A stretch of DNA of 64,000 nt from Chitinophaga rupis (GTDB lineage: Bacteria; Bacteroidota; Bacteroidia; Chitinophagales; Chitinophagaceae), in NCBI RefSeq assembly GCF_900109685.1, contig NZ_FOBB01000001.1:930001-994000 (forward strand), given 5' to 3'. Positions 50,329 through 59,306 of this stretch are shown piece after piece. The number at the start of each line of letters is the position of its first letter. Positions within the stretch are counted from its first letter, which is position 1. The notes under the pieces are model-generated. The model worked only from the letters and a program-made list of their open reading frames with translations, did no database searches and was not told where the DNA came from. The translations under genes and the position numbers were made by a program.

Positions 50329-52356
50329 ATGTATAAACCTTTTTTACTGACAGGATTATTGATCTCTACTATGACCATGGCGCAGGATAAAATGACGCCC
50401 GAACTGCTCTGGCAGCTGGGGCGGGTGAGCGGCGAAGCTCTGACAGCAGACGGCAAAACCGTTATTTACGGTGTAACACAATACAACATTGCCGAAAATA
50501 AAAGTGAAAAGAACCTGTACGCCATTCCCCTTGCCGGCGGCGAAGCCAAACAGATCACACAACAGCCCGGGGGCGAAAACGGTATTGCCGCCCTGCAGGG
50601 CCAGCAGATCGGCTACTCCCTGAAAGACCAATGGTGGGAAATGAATGCCGACGGCACCAACGCCGTACAGAAAACCAATGTAGAAGGCGGCATGCAGAAC
50701 ATCCGCATCTCGCCGGATGGAAAACACATCCTGTTTTCCAAAGAAGTGAAGATCAAAAAAGTAAGCGGCAGCGACTTTTACCCCGACCTGCCTAAATCCA
50801 ATGTGCAGATCTACGACAACCTGAACTACCGCCATTGGGATACCTGGGAAGACGGCAACTTTCAGCACGTATTTTATGCTACCTATGATAACGGCCAGGT
50901 AGGCACGCCTGTAGATATTATGGAAGGCGAGCCCTATGACGCCCCGCAAATGCCTTTTGGCGGCGCAGAAGATATGATATGGGCACCGGATGGCAAAAGC
51001 ATCCTGTATGTATGCAAAAAGAAATTCGGGAAAGATTATGCCACCAGCACCAACACCGATATTTACGAATACAACCTTGAAACCCGCAGTACCCGCAACC
51101 TGAGCGAGGGCATGATGGGCTACGATGTAAGCCCTGTTTTTAGCCCGGATGGCAAACACCTGGCCTGGACCAGCATGGCGCAGGACGGTTTTGAAGCTGA
51201 TAAAAATGATGTGGTGGTAATGGAACGCAGCAGCGACAAGATCACCAACCTCACCAAAGACTGGGATGGTACGGCATCGGCTATACGCTGGAGCCTGGAT
51301 GGCAAACAGCTGTTTTTCCTGGCTGTGATAAAAGGAACGGAACAGCTGCTGGAAATCAACCTGCAAAAAGATATTGCCGCTACCACGGCTAAGCATATAC
51401 GCCAGGTTACTACCGGTGATTTTGATATTACCGGTTTTGTAGGACAGGCAGGTAATACACTGGTAGTATCCCGCCAGGATATGAACCATGCCACAGAGCT
51501 GTTCACCGTAAGCCTTCCCAAAGGCAGCCTGCAACCGCTAACCACTGTAAACAAAGCTGTGTACGACAAAACCGGCATGTGTAAAATAGAAAAGCGCTGG
51601 ATTAAAACCACGGATAACAAAGAGATGCTAACCTGGGTCATCTATCCGCCGGACTTTGACCCTGCTAAAAAATACCCCACCTTATTATATTGCCAGGGTG
51701 GCCCACAGGCAGCCGTATCACAGTTCTACTCTTACCGCTGGAACTTTCAGCTCATTGCTTCGCAGGGTTATATTGTGGTAGCGCCCAACCGCCGGGGCAT
51801 GCCGGGGCATGGCGTGGAATGGAATGCATCTATCAGTAAAGACTGGGGCGGACAACCCATCCGCGATTACCTGAGCGCTATTGATGCCGTAAGCCAGGAG
51901 CCGTATGTAGATAAGAGCCGCCTGGGCGCAGTAGGCGCCAGCTACGGCGGCTACTCCGTGTACATGCTGGCCGGTGTGCACAACAACCGTTTTAAAACTT
52001 TTATTGCGCACGATGGTTTATTTGACCTCAAAAGCTGGTACGGCACCACAGAAGAAATGTGGTTTGCCAACTGGGATATTGGCGCTCCCTGGGAGGCTGC
52101 CAATGCGAAAAGCCACCAGGAGTTTAACCCCAGCAATTACGCTAACAAATGGAATACGCCTATCCTCATTGTGCAGGGTGGTATTGATTTCCGGGTAGGT
52201 ATAGAGCAGGGCTTACAGGCTTTTCAGCTGGCGCAGCTAAAAGGTATTAAAAGCAAATTGCTGTACTTCCCTGAAGAAAATCACTGGGTACTCCGCGCGC
52301 AGAACGCGCTGGTATGGCAGCGGGAATTTTTTAGCTGGCTGAAAGAAACGCTTTAG
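50329..52356 (+). CDS. S9 family prolyl oligopeptidase (DPP5-like), periplasmic
   Basis: The protein has 675 residues with a signal peptide ending TMAQ. Residues about 30-400 form a beta-propeller (repeated WAPDGKSILYV, FSPDGKHLAWTS and similar). The catalytic domain has Ser538 in GASYGGYS, Asp620 in QGGIDFRVG and His652 in EENHW. It resembles dipeptidyl peptidase 5 and acylaminoacyl peptidases of Bacteroidota, which release dipeptides from imported peptides. Lack of other peptidase genes nearby leaves the exact specificity open. A family A repeat begins 5 bases after the stop. Confidence 0.93.
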   Translation: MYKPFLLTGLLISTMTMAQDKMTPELLWQLGRVSGEALTADGKTVIYGVTQYNIAENKSEKNLYAIPLAGGEAKQITQQPGGENGIAALQGQQIGYSLKDQWWEMNADGTNAVQKTNVEGGMQNIRISPDGKHILFSKEVKIKKVSGSDFYPDLPKSNVQIYDNLNYRHWDTWEDGNFQHVFYATYDNGQVGTPVDIMEGEPYDAPQMPFGGAEDMIWAPDGKSILYVCKKKFGKDYATSTNTDIYEYNLETRSTRNLSEGMMGYDVSPVFSPDGKHLAWTSMAQDGFEADKNDVVVMERSSDKITNLTKDWDGTASAIRWSLDGKQLFFLAVIKGTEQLLEINLQKDIAATTAKHIRQVTTGDFDITGFVGQAGNTLVVSRQDMNHATELFTVSLPKGSLQPLTTVNKAVYDKTGMCKIEKRWIKTTDNKEMLTWVIYPPDFDPAKKYPTLLYCQGGPQAAVSQFYSYRWNFQLIASQGYIVVAPNRRGMPGHGVEWNASISKDWGGQPIRDYLSAIDAVSQEPYVDKSRLGAVGASYGGYSVYMLAGVHNNRFKTFIAHDGLFDLKSWYGTTEEMWFANWDIGAPWEAANAKSHQEFNPSNYANKWNTPILIVQGGIDFRVGIEQGLQAFQLAQLKGIKSKLLYFPEENHWVLRAQNALVWQREFFSWLKETL

Positions 52357-52360
52357 CGTG

Positions 52361-52445
52361 AATTACGAATTATCAATTACGACCCGCCTAAAGCGGGGCA
52401 TGAGCACCATTGAAAATAATTATGTATGCGAATAATTACGAATTG
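52361..52445 (+). repeat. Dispersed intergenic repeat, family A copy 2
   Basis: It opens with units AATTACG, AATTATC, AATTACG, then a CCCGC/GCGGG hairpin, GGCATGAGCA, ATTGAAAATA and ATGCGAATAATTACGAAT. It matches 2697-2779 along its whole length with few changes. Confidence 0.8.
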
Positions 52446-52528
52446 AGTAGATCATTGATTTTAATAGCACAGTGAAAAGCAGTTCAGCCAAGGGAACAAA
52501 TATCCGAATGATTCAATGGCTACATTTT

Positions 52529-52674
52529 AATTCGTAATTCGTAATTGATAATTTGTATTAAATCCTTCCGTTTCACAGATACAAACAGCCGGATCAAAGA
52601 CAATCCGGCTAAAAGAAATAAATCCACAATCATTCGCTGCATTCCAATTCGTAATTAACTAATTCGTAATTAAC
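52529..52674 (-). repeat. Family A heptamer arrays (inverted)
   Basis: Units AATTCGT, AATTCGT, AATTGAT, AATTTGT lie at 52529-52556. A second set, AATTCGT-AATTAAC-T-AATTCGT-AATTAAC, lies at 52646-52674 and abuts the ATG of the next gene. Just before it, CATTCGCTGCATTCC is the reverse complement of sequence near 2779 and 2833. Confidence 0.72.
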
Positions 52675-53454
52675 ATGTCCACGCCCCTCTTACTCCACAC
52701 TCAAAACGGCATCGCCACTATTACCCTTAACCGGCCGGAGGTTTACAATGCCTTCAATGATCCGCTGAGCTATGAATTACAGGATGCCCTGAAACAGGTA
52801 GAAAAAGATACTGCTGTGCGGACCATAGTATTAACCGGCGCCGGCAAAGCCTTTTGCAGCGGGCAGGATCTGAAAGCCTCTCAGGAAGCAGGTAACCGCA
52901 GCTTCAGTGAATCCCTGCATAAACGTTATAATCCTATTATCCGCGCTATCCGCAACCTTCCTAAACCGGTAATCTGTAAGCTGAATGGTGTAGCTGCAGG
53001 CGCCGGCTGCTCACTGGCCCTGGCCTGTGACCTGATCATTGCCAGCGAAACCGCCACCCTTATAGAGATCTTTGTGAATATTGCACTGGTGCTGGATTCA
53101 GGCAGCTCTTACTTTTTACCGCGTACTATTGGCTACCACCGTGCATTTGAGATGGCTACCAAAGCTACCAAGCTTACAGCGCCGGAAGCACTGCAATTAG
53201 GGCTGGTGAACAAAGTAGTACCTGCAGAAGAGCTGGATGCCGCCGTGCAGGCAGAAGCCGCCTTTTATGCCAATGCACCTACCAAGGCCATTGCTCTCAT
53301 GAAAAAAATGCTCACCAAAGGCATGACGGAGAACCTGGATGCCATATTGGATTACGAAGCCTATTGCCAGGAAATTGCCGGCCGCTCTGCAGATTATAAG
53401 GAAGGAGTTACTGCTTTTATGGAAAAACGTAAACCGGCGTTCAAGGGAGAGTAA
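52675..53454 (+). CDS. Enoyl-CoA hydratase/isomerase, PaaG-like
   Basis: The 259-residue protein is a crotonase-fold enzyme: ITLNRPEVYNAFNDPL, GAGKAFCSGQDLKA with the oxyanion-hole segment, LNGVAAGAGCSLALACDLI and LVLDSGSSYFLPR, in which the Asp matches the PaaG-type catalytic residue. PaaG converts the ring-epoxide of phenylacetyl-CoA to oxepin-CoA or acts as an isomerase on unsaturated acyl-CoA. Other phenylacetate genes are not seen here, so the paaG function is likely but unproven. Its start codon directly follows a heptamer array, leaving almost no ordinary leader sequence. Confidence 0.85.
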   Translation: MSTPLLLHTQNGIATITLNRPEVYNAFNDPLSYELQDALKQVEKDTAVRTIVLTGAGKAFCSGQDLKASQEAGNRSFSESLHKRYNPIIRAIRNLPKPVICKLNGVAAGAGCSLALACDLIIASETATLIEIFVNIALVLDSGSSYFLPRTIGYHRAFEMATKATKLTAPEALQLGLVNKVVPAEELDAAVQAEAAFYANAPTKAIALMKKMLTKGMTENLDAILDYEAYCQEIAGRSADYKEGVTAFMEKRKPAFKGE

Positions 53455-53476
53455 AGATTATGTGCCGGTACCTGCC

Positions 53477-53528
53477 ATAAATAAAACGGATGCGCAAATG
53501 ATAACATCTGCACATCCGTTTTATTTAT
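53477..53528. terminator. Long bidirectional terminator
   Basis: The 24-base arms 53477-53500 and 53505-53528 pair with only two mismatches around the loop ATAA. The outer parts are A/T-rich (ATAAATAAAACGG and CCGTTTTATTTAT), fitting a terminator for both converging genes. Confidence 0.85.
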
Positions 53529-53542
53529 CTGCGAAAGTTAAA

Positions 53543-54232
53543 TTACAGTCCGCTGATCGCTATACCTATAGAATAGGGTCTGATATCTAAATTGCTGCCA
53601 TTGTCCTTGAACAGGGGGTTCAGGTTATAAGAACCGAACAAGGCAAAGTTACCCAGGCCAATACGCGCAGTAGCAGCATATCGCCAGGAGTTAAAGAACC
53701 GTTTGTTAGCTATTTTTTCAGTATTGCGGGTGCCGCCTATGCTATTCCGTTCTTTGGTATGCGCATTCATCAGGTTACCGATCTTCACACCCAAAGCTAC
53801 TTTAAAGCCTTTGTTGGCATTATCCGGTACACTACGGTAGCGCAGCTCCAGCGGTACTTCCAGGTAAGTGGTAGCAACTTTATACTTCTTAAAAGTATTG
53901 TCGGTAGAGAATTTAGCAACATCCGTAGTAGCGTCATCCATATTCAGCACGTGGTTCTTCAGGAACACGCCGCTGGTACCAATACCTAAACCTGCTGCCA
54001 GGCTTAAATTGGTTTTGTTAATAGGGAAATCGTACATGAAGGCTATATTAAAACCCCGGTTAAACCCGGTGCCTACGCTATCCGGCCTGTTGGCCCAGCC
54101 ATCATACGTAAGGGATACCACCAGAAAATCCCTGGAACGGGTTACTGAGTTCATGGCTTTGTTCATAGCTTCCTGGGAAAAAACGCTTAGCGAAAACACC
54201 ATCAACCCAAGGGTAAAAAATATTTTTTTCAT
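53543..54232 (-). CDS. Outer-membrane beta-barrel protein
   Basis: The protein has 229 residues with a signal peptide ending SVFSQ. Alternating strands such as DFLVVSLTYDGWAN, NLSLAAGLGIGTSGVF, YLEVPLELRYRSV and FALFGSYNLNPLF describe a small eight-stranded PorT/OmpW-like barrel of the outer membrane beta-barrel domain group. No partner gene suggests a function. Confidence 0.82.
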   Translation of the reverse strand: MKKIFFTLGLMVFSLSVFSQEAMNKAMNSVTRSRDFLVVSLTYDGWANRPDSVGTGFNRGFNIAFMYDFPINKTNLSLAAGLGIGTSGVFLKNHVLNMDDATTDVAKFSTDNTFKKYKVATTYLEVPLELRYRSVPDNANKGFKVALGVKIGNLMNAHTKERNSIGGTRNTEKIANKRFFNSWRYAATARIGLGNFALFGSYNLNPLFKDNGSNLDIRPYSIGIAISGL

Positions 54233-54410
54233 ACAGTTATAACGACTTAAGAGAAAGAAAATTAGGCAAATCTAATGGAAATAGAATAAAACAAAGAGCC
54301 CGGGCATTAAAAAAATAACCCAAGACCTCGATTTCACACCCTATTTTTGACCCCTGACAGTATTATCAATTCCTTTATCTCATTAACCATTAGGTTTGAA
54401 GAACCTTGAT

Positions 54411-56468
54411 ATGCCACTAAAAAAACCTATCCTGATCTTCTTACTCATTAGTGCCGCCGGCTTTACCTGGCTGCTGGCGACCGCCCGTTTGCCACTGGTT
54501 ACCGACATCTCTATCTTCCTGATCTCCGTAATAGCCCTGCTCTGGCTGAACCGCGATATGGGCCTGCTGGAAAAGGCAAAAAAAGAGCTGCAGGAAGGTG
54601 AGCACAAATATTTACAACTCATACAAACGGCCCATGTATTACTCTATGTTACCAACAGAGGCGGTTACTTTACGTTTGTCAGCAAACACGCCGCTGCCTT
54701 AACCGGGTATACGGATGCAGAGCTGCTGGGACAACACTATTCCATGCATATTGATCCTGAAATGTATGATGAGCTGATGCAATATTACCTGCGGCAGGTC
54801 AGGGAAAAAATACCGGTCACACACCGGGAATTCCAGATCATAACCAAGAATGGGGAACGGAAATGGGTAGAGCAGGAAGTAGTAGTACTTTATAAAGATG
54901 GTGAAATGAAAGGTTACCAATGCTGGCTGAAAGATATTTCTGAACGCATTAAATATGAGCAGGAGCTGATCCATGCACGCAAAGTAGCGGAAGATGCCAA
55001 ACGCCAGCAGGAAATGTTCCTGGCCAACATGAGCCACGAAATTCGTACGCCCATGAACGGTATTATCGGTATGACCAACCTGCTCCTTAACACTTCTTTA
55101 ACACTTGAGCAAAAAGAATACATTCAAGCCACCCAGCAATCTGCCAGCAACCTGCTGGCTATTATTAACGAGATCCTGGATTTTTCCAAGATACGCTCCG
55201 GCAAAATGGCGCTGGAACAAATTGCCTTTCATTTCCGTGAGCTGATGGATAAAACCCTGTTGCCCCTGCAGCTACAGGCGCAGCAAAAAGGGCTGCATTA
55301 TTCCCTGGAAATAGCAGACGAAGTGCCGGATCACCTGCTGGGCGATCCCGTACGTTTTACCCAGATCATGGTGAACCTGGTGGAGAATGCCATTAAATTT
55401 ACGCCGGGCGGCGCCATTGGCATACGCTGCCGTGTGCTGGCCACACAAAATACCAGGGTACGTATAGGCTTTGAGGTGAGTGATACCGGTATTGGTATAC
55501 CGGCAGATAAGCAGGAGATCATTTTTGAAAGCTTCACACAATCCAATGCAGAAAATACCCGCCGTTATGGCGGCACCGGCCTGGGCCTGGCCATTACCCG
55601 CGAGCTGGTAGCCCTGCAGGGCGGCTCCCTTACCGTAAAAAGCAAGGAAGGCGCCGGCACTACCTTTTATTGCGAAATACCCTTTACCAAAAACCTCTTC
55701 CTGCCGGAAACACAAAGCAAAGGCCTGGCAGCAGCTACCCAGCTACGGCCCGTATTACAGGGCAAAATGCTGCTGGTAGCGGAAGATAATATTATTAACC
55801 AGCGCGTAGCTTATAACACCCTGCACAAAGCCGGCGCCAGGGTAGACATTGCAGCGGACGGCAAACAAGTGCTTACCCTGGTGCAGCAGAAAGAATACGA
55901 CTGCATAATCATGGACATCCAAATGCCTGAAATGGATGGCTATACCACTACCATACAGCTGCGCAAGCAGGGTATTGATACCCCGGTGATTGCCATGACC
56001 GCTGCCGCTATCAAGGGTGAACGGGAAAAATGTTTACAATCCGGCATGAATGATTATATTTCCAAACCATTTGTACCTGAAGAGCTCTATATGAAGATAT
56101 TGGACAACACCCCGCTGCCTGGTCCAGGCGTAGTAGACTTCGGCCATTTACGTAGTATATTATACAATGACACGGCTTACATAAAAGAAATGCTGCAGGA
56201 GTTCCTGACCACTATGCCTAAAAATGTGCAGGAGATACAGGAAGCCATCCAGCAGCAGGATTGGAAAAGAGCGGCCTTCCTGGCCCATCGCCTGAAATCA
56301 AGCCTGGGTATTGTGCCTATTGTAAATGCGATGGAAACTACCCGCGATCTGGAGAAAGAGGCGGAGCAGGGCACCAATATACCCGCTATTCATGAAAAAG
56401 TACAGCAGCTGTCCGCTATTATGGATGCAGCCTGCCAGGAAGTAGTGCAGGAAATGGAGCGCCTGTAA
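54411..56468 (+). CDS. Hybrid sensor histidine kinase with receiver and HPt domains
   Basis: From ATG 54411 the product has 685 residues (a TTG at 54396 is less likely). Two membrane helices (about 7-25 and 30-46) leave almost no periplasmic loop. They are followed by a PAS domain (64-178), HisKA with H209 in MSHEIRTPMNGI, HATPase (about 310-425; NLVENAIKF, DTGIGIP, GGTGLGLAI), a receiver domain with Asp502 in MDIQMPEMDG, and an HPt domain with His626 in LAHRLKSS. This is a complete internal phosphorelay. The final response regulator is not encoded next to it. It is convergent with the kdpD histidine kinase, two bases apart. Confidence 0.95.
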   Translation: MPLKKPILIFLLISAAGFTWLLATARLPLVTDISIFLISVIALLWLNRDMGLLEKAKKELQEGEHKYLQLIQTAHVLLYVTNRGGYFTFVSKHAAALTGYTDAELLGQHYSMHIDPEMYDELMQYYLRQVREKIPVTHREFQIITKNGERKWVEQEVVVLYKDGEMKGYQCWLKDISERIKYEQELIHARKVAEDAKRQQEMFLANMSHEIRTPMNGIIGMTNLLLNTSLTLEQKEYIQATQQSASNLLAIINEILDFSKIRSGKMALEQIAFHFRELMDKTLLPLQLQAQQKGLHYSLEIADEVPDHLLGDPVRFTQIMVNLVENAIKFTPGGAIGIRCRVLATQNTRVRIGFEVSDTGIGIPADKQEIIFESFTQSNAENTRRYGGTGLGLAITRELVALQGGSLTVKSKEGAGTTFYCEIPFTKNLFLPETQSKGLAAATQLRPVLQGKMLLVAEDNIINQRVAYNTLHKAGARVDIAADGKQVLTLVQQKEYDCIIMDIQMPEMDGYTTTIQLRKQGIDTPVIAMTAAAIKGEREKCLQSGMNDYISKPFVPEELYMKILDNTPLPGPGVVDFGHLRSILYNDTAYIKEMLQEFLTTMPKNVQEIQEAIQQQDWKRAAFLAHRLKSSLGIVPIVNAMETTRDLEKEAEQGTNIPAIHEKVQQLSAIMDAACQEVVQEMERL

Positions 56469-56470
56469 GC

Positions 56471-58168
56471 TTATACCGCTACCGGCAAGCTAAAATAAAA
56501 CAGGCTGCCTTTGCCTTCCTCACTCTCTACTCCTATAGTTCCTCCCTGCGCTTCTATAAACTCCCTTGCTATAGCCAGTCCCAGCCCGCTGCTTTTTTGA
56601 CTGTGCGTACCGGGTACCTGGTAAAAACGTTCAAATATCTTTTCACGGAAAGCCGCCGGAATGCCCTTACCCTCATCCTGCACACTGAAGGTAAGCGTGT
56701 CTGCCGTTTGTGCAATGGCCAGCTGCACGGCGGATCCTGCGGGTGAATAACGGATGGCATTGGTAAGCAGGTTCACCAGCACCCAGGCGGTTTTCTCCAC
56801 ATCGGCCTGTATGCTGGGTAATTGTTCCGGTATCCGGGTTTGAATATTCACCTGTTTTTGGGCTGCCTGTTTACGCACCGTATCCAGCGCATACTCCAAT
56901 ACCTGTGCAGGAGCCACGGGCTGGGGCTGCAGCTGAATGTTGCCGCTTTCTACCTGCGAAAGATTTAGCAGCTCACTTACAATTTTGATCATACGCAGGT
57001 TATCCTGCTTCAGGCTTTCAACCAGCTCATGCTGCTCACTGGTCAGGTGGCCAATGCGCTCATCTTCCAGCAGCTTTAAACTAAAATCAGAAGAGGCTAA
57101 AGGTGTTTTCAGCTCATGCGATACCGTAGCTATGAAATGCGTTTTGGCCAGGTCCTGCTCGCGGAAGCTGGTAATGTTCTTGAGCACAATAATATAACCG
57201 ATCCTTTCATTGGCATAATCAATATCCACCAGCTCTTTGGTAAAAAAACATTCCTTGCCATCCACCACTATTTTCAAGGGGCCCGTGTTCTGCGGGTTCA
57301 CTAAAAAGCTGAGCAGGTCATTATACTTTGCTACTTCCTGCGCAGGCTTGCCTATCAGCGCCTGTTCCGGCATATTTAATAATTGCAGGGCAGGCGTATT
57401 CGCAAACAGGATGATGTTCCTGGTATCAAAACCAATGGTAGCATCTTTCAGGCTGCTGATCACCGCCTCCGCACGCTGCTTTTCAAACATAATGCGGGCC
57501 AGGTTGCTGTGCTCATAATCATCCAGGCGCTGGGCCATGGTATTAAAGGCCGTGGCCAGCTCTCCAAATTCATCTGCGCTTTTAAAATGCAGGCGCTGGC
57601 TGTATTTTTTATCTGCAATGCCTTTGATACCGATGGTAAGCTCGCGGATGGGATTAGCCACATAACCAGGGAAATTATATACAAAGGTGAATCCCAGTAA
57701 AAAGCAAACCCCGCTGATAACGGCTATGTATAACAGCGCATTGTTAGCTGTTTTCTTTACGCTTTCATGCTTTCCTACAATGGCCTGCATATTGGCATCC
57801 ATGATCACGTATATGCTTTTACGTATGGCCTGCAGCTCCTGCTGGGAAACAGCGCTGTCTTTTTTCAGCTGCTCAAAGGCCCTGCGTACCTGCACCGTGG
57901 CGCTGCCCTCACCGTATTCAGTAATATTAGTTTCCTGCCGGTGCAGCTGCTGCTCAAATGTTTGCAGACCGCTGCTGCGGTCAGCATTCAGGGTATCCAG
58001 CGCTATCAGCATATTCTTGCTGTATTCCAGGGATTCATAATTATCCTGCAAAATAGTGCGTGCCTTTACATTCAGGTTGGTGAGGTAATAGTATCCCAGT
58101 ACGCTCACCAGCAGCAGCATAAAGTAAAGGAACAGCACCCCCAGCGTGATCTTTGTTTTTAGCCTCAT
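56471..58168 (-). CDS. KdpD-associated sensor histidine kinase (kinase half of split KdpD)
   Basis: The 565-residue protein has a membrane helix (8-28), a helical extracytoplasmic domain of about 110 residues, a second helix (about 145-165), HAMP (170-222), a PAS domain (about 230-335), HisKA with H351 in ATVSHELKTPLASS, and HATPase (NAIRYSP, DEGKGIP, SGLGLAI). In E. coli, KdpD carries kinase and N-terminal sensor in one chain; here they are separate genes that overlap by 4 bp (58165-58168), so they are made together and likely bind each other. No KdpE response regulator is seen in the window. Confidence 0.9.
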   Translation of the reverse strand: MRLKTKITLGVLFLYFMLLLVSVLGYYYLTNLNVKARTILQDNYESLEYSKNMLIALDTLNADRSSGLQTFEQQLHRQETNITEYGEGSATVQVRRAFEQLKKDSAVSQQELQAIRKSIYVIMDANMQAIVGKHESVKKTANNALLYIAVISGVCFLLGFTFVYNFPGYVANPIRELTIGIKGIADKKYSQRLHFKSADEFGELATAFNTMAQRLDDYEHSNLARIMFEKQRAEAVISSLKDATIGFDTRNIILFANTPALQLLNMPEQALIGKPAQEVAKYNDLLSFLVNPQNTGPLKIVVDGKECFFTKELVDIDYANERIGYIIVLKNITSFREQDLAKTHFIATVSHELKTPLASSDFSLKLLEDERIGHLTSEQHELVESLKQDNLRMIKIVSELLNLSQVESGNIQLQPQPVAPAQVLEYALDTVRKQAAQKQVNIQTRIPEQLPSIQADVEKTAWVLVNLLTNAIRYSPAGSAVQLAIAQTADTLTFSVQDEGKGIPAAFREKIFERFYQVPGTHSQKSSGLGLAIAREFIEAQGGTIGVESEEGKGSLFYFSLPVAV

Positions 58169-59292
58169 GATAGAATTATGAGATCAATATCATTGGAAGA
58201 TAATGTTTTTAACAATTGGTTAAAAAGGTTGGTTCTAAGGATAATACGGAACAGGCTAATGTGTGGTTTACCAATACACACGGTGGTTACCCGCTTTTCA
58301 ATAGCCGTGTCAATGATCACCTGCGCTATGCGGGCATCGTGCACCTGCAGCACTTCCGCGCCCAGCTCTGTTGCCAGCTTCAGGTTATTGATCAAATGGC
58401 GCTGGGATGCCAGGCTTATGCGGGCGGCATTTTCACGCGGGGCCTGCACATACAGCACATACCAGTTGCCATGGTAATAAGATGCCAGGCGGGCCGTTTT
58501 ACGGATCACTTTACGTGCAATTTCATCGTTGGTAGAAATGCAGGCCAGGAAATTCTCATGCCGCATTTGCTGGCTGCGCGGCACCTCTATTTCCACTTTG
58601 CGCTCCACCTGCGAGGTTACTTCCTTCAGGGCCAGCTCCCGCAGCTGCAGTATTTTCTCCGACTGGAAAAAATTCTTAAGCGCCGTTTCCACCTTTGAGG
58701 GATCGTAGATCTTACCTTCTTTCAGACGGGTGATCAGCTCATCGGCCGTAAGGTCTATGTTCACTACTTCATCAGCCATCTGCAGCACACTGTCCGGCAC
58801 GCGCTCTTTTACCTCCACACCGGTAATTATTTTTACCTGCTGGTTAATGCTTTCAATGTGCTGTATGTTCACGGCAGATATAACGTTAATGCCTGCATTT
58901 AAAAGCTCCGCCACATCCTGCCAGCGTTTTTCATGACGTGCACCCGGTATGTTCGTATGCGCCAGCTCATCTACTATCACCCATTCAGGGTTCAGCAGCA
59001 AAATGCTGTCCAGGTCCATTTCTTCCAGCATTTTGCCTTTGTAAAAAACCTGCTTGCGCGGTATGGCCGGCAATCCTTCTATCAATGCCTGTGTTTCTTT
59101 ACGGCTATGTGTTTCCACGTAACCTATCTGTATGTTCACACCATTGCGCAGCAGGTTGTGCGCTTCCTGCAGCATACGGTAGGTTTTGCCCACACCGGCG
59201 CTCATACCAATATAGATCTTGAACTTGCCCCGGCCCGATGTTTTGTTGGCCAGGTGCAGGTAGTGTTGTACCGTATGTTCTTTGTCTGTCAT
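58165..59292 (-). CDS. kdpD: KdpD N-terminal domain protein (KdpD-USP, potassium sensor half)
   Basis: The 375-residue protein matches the N-terminal cytoplasmic half of KdpD. The ATP-binding KdpD domain covers about residues 20-230: GMSAGVGKT as Walker A, GYVETHSRKET, VIVDELAHTN and DVAELLNAGINVISAVNIQH. A universal-stress-like domain covers 245-372 (ENFLACISTNDEIARKVIRKTARLA, VCIGKPHISLFR). No membrane segment or kinase domain is present. It works with the histidine kinase encoded next, controlling the kdp genes under potassium limitation. Confidence 0.92.
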   Translation of the reverse strand: MTDKEHTVQHYLHLANKTSGRGKFKIYIGMSAGVGKTYRMLQEAHNLLRNGVNIQIGYVETHSRKETQALIEGLPAIPRKQVFYKGKMLEEMDLDSILLLNPEWVIVDELAHTNIPGARHEKRWQDVAELLNAGINVISAVNIQHIESINQQVKIITGVEVKERVPDSVLQMADEVVNIDLTADELITRLKEGKIYDPSKVETALKNFFQSEKILQLRELALKEVTSQVERKVEIEVPRSQQMRHENFLACISTNDEIARKVIRKTARLASYYHGNWYVLYVQAPRENAARISLASQRHLINNLKLATELGAEVLQVHDARIAQVIIDTAIEKRVTTVCIGKPHISLFRIILRTNLFNQLLKTLSSNDIDLIILS

Positions 59293-59306
59293 AACAGGTA
59301 TGTGGA

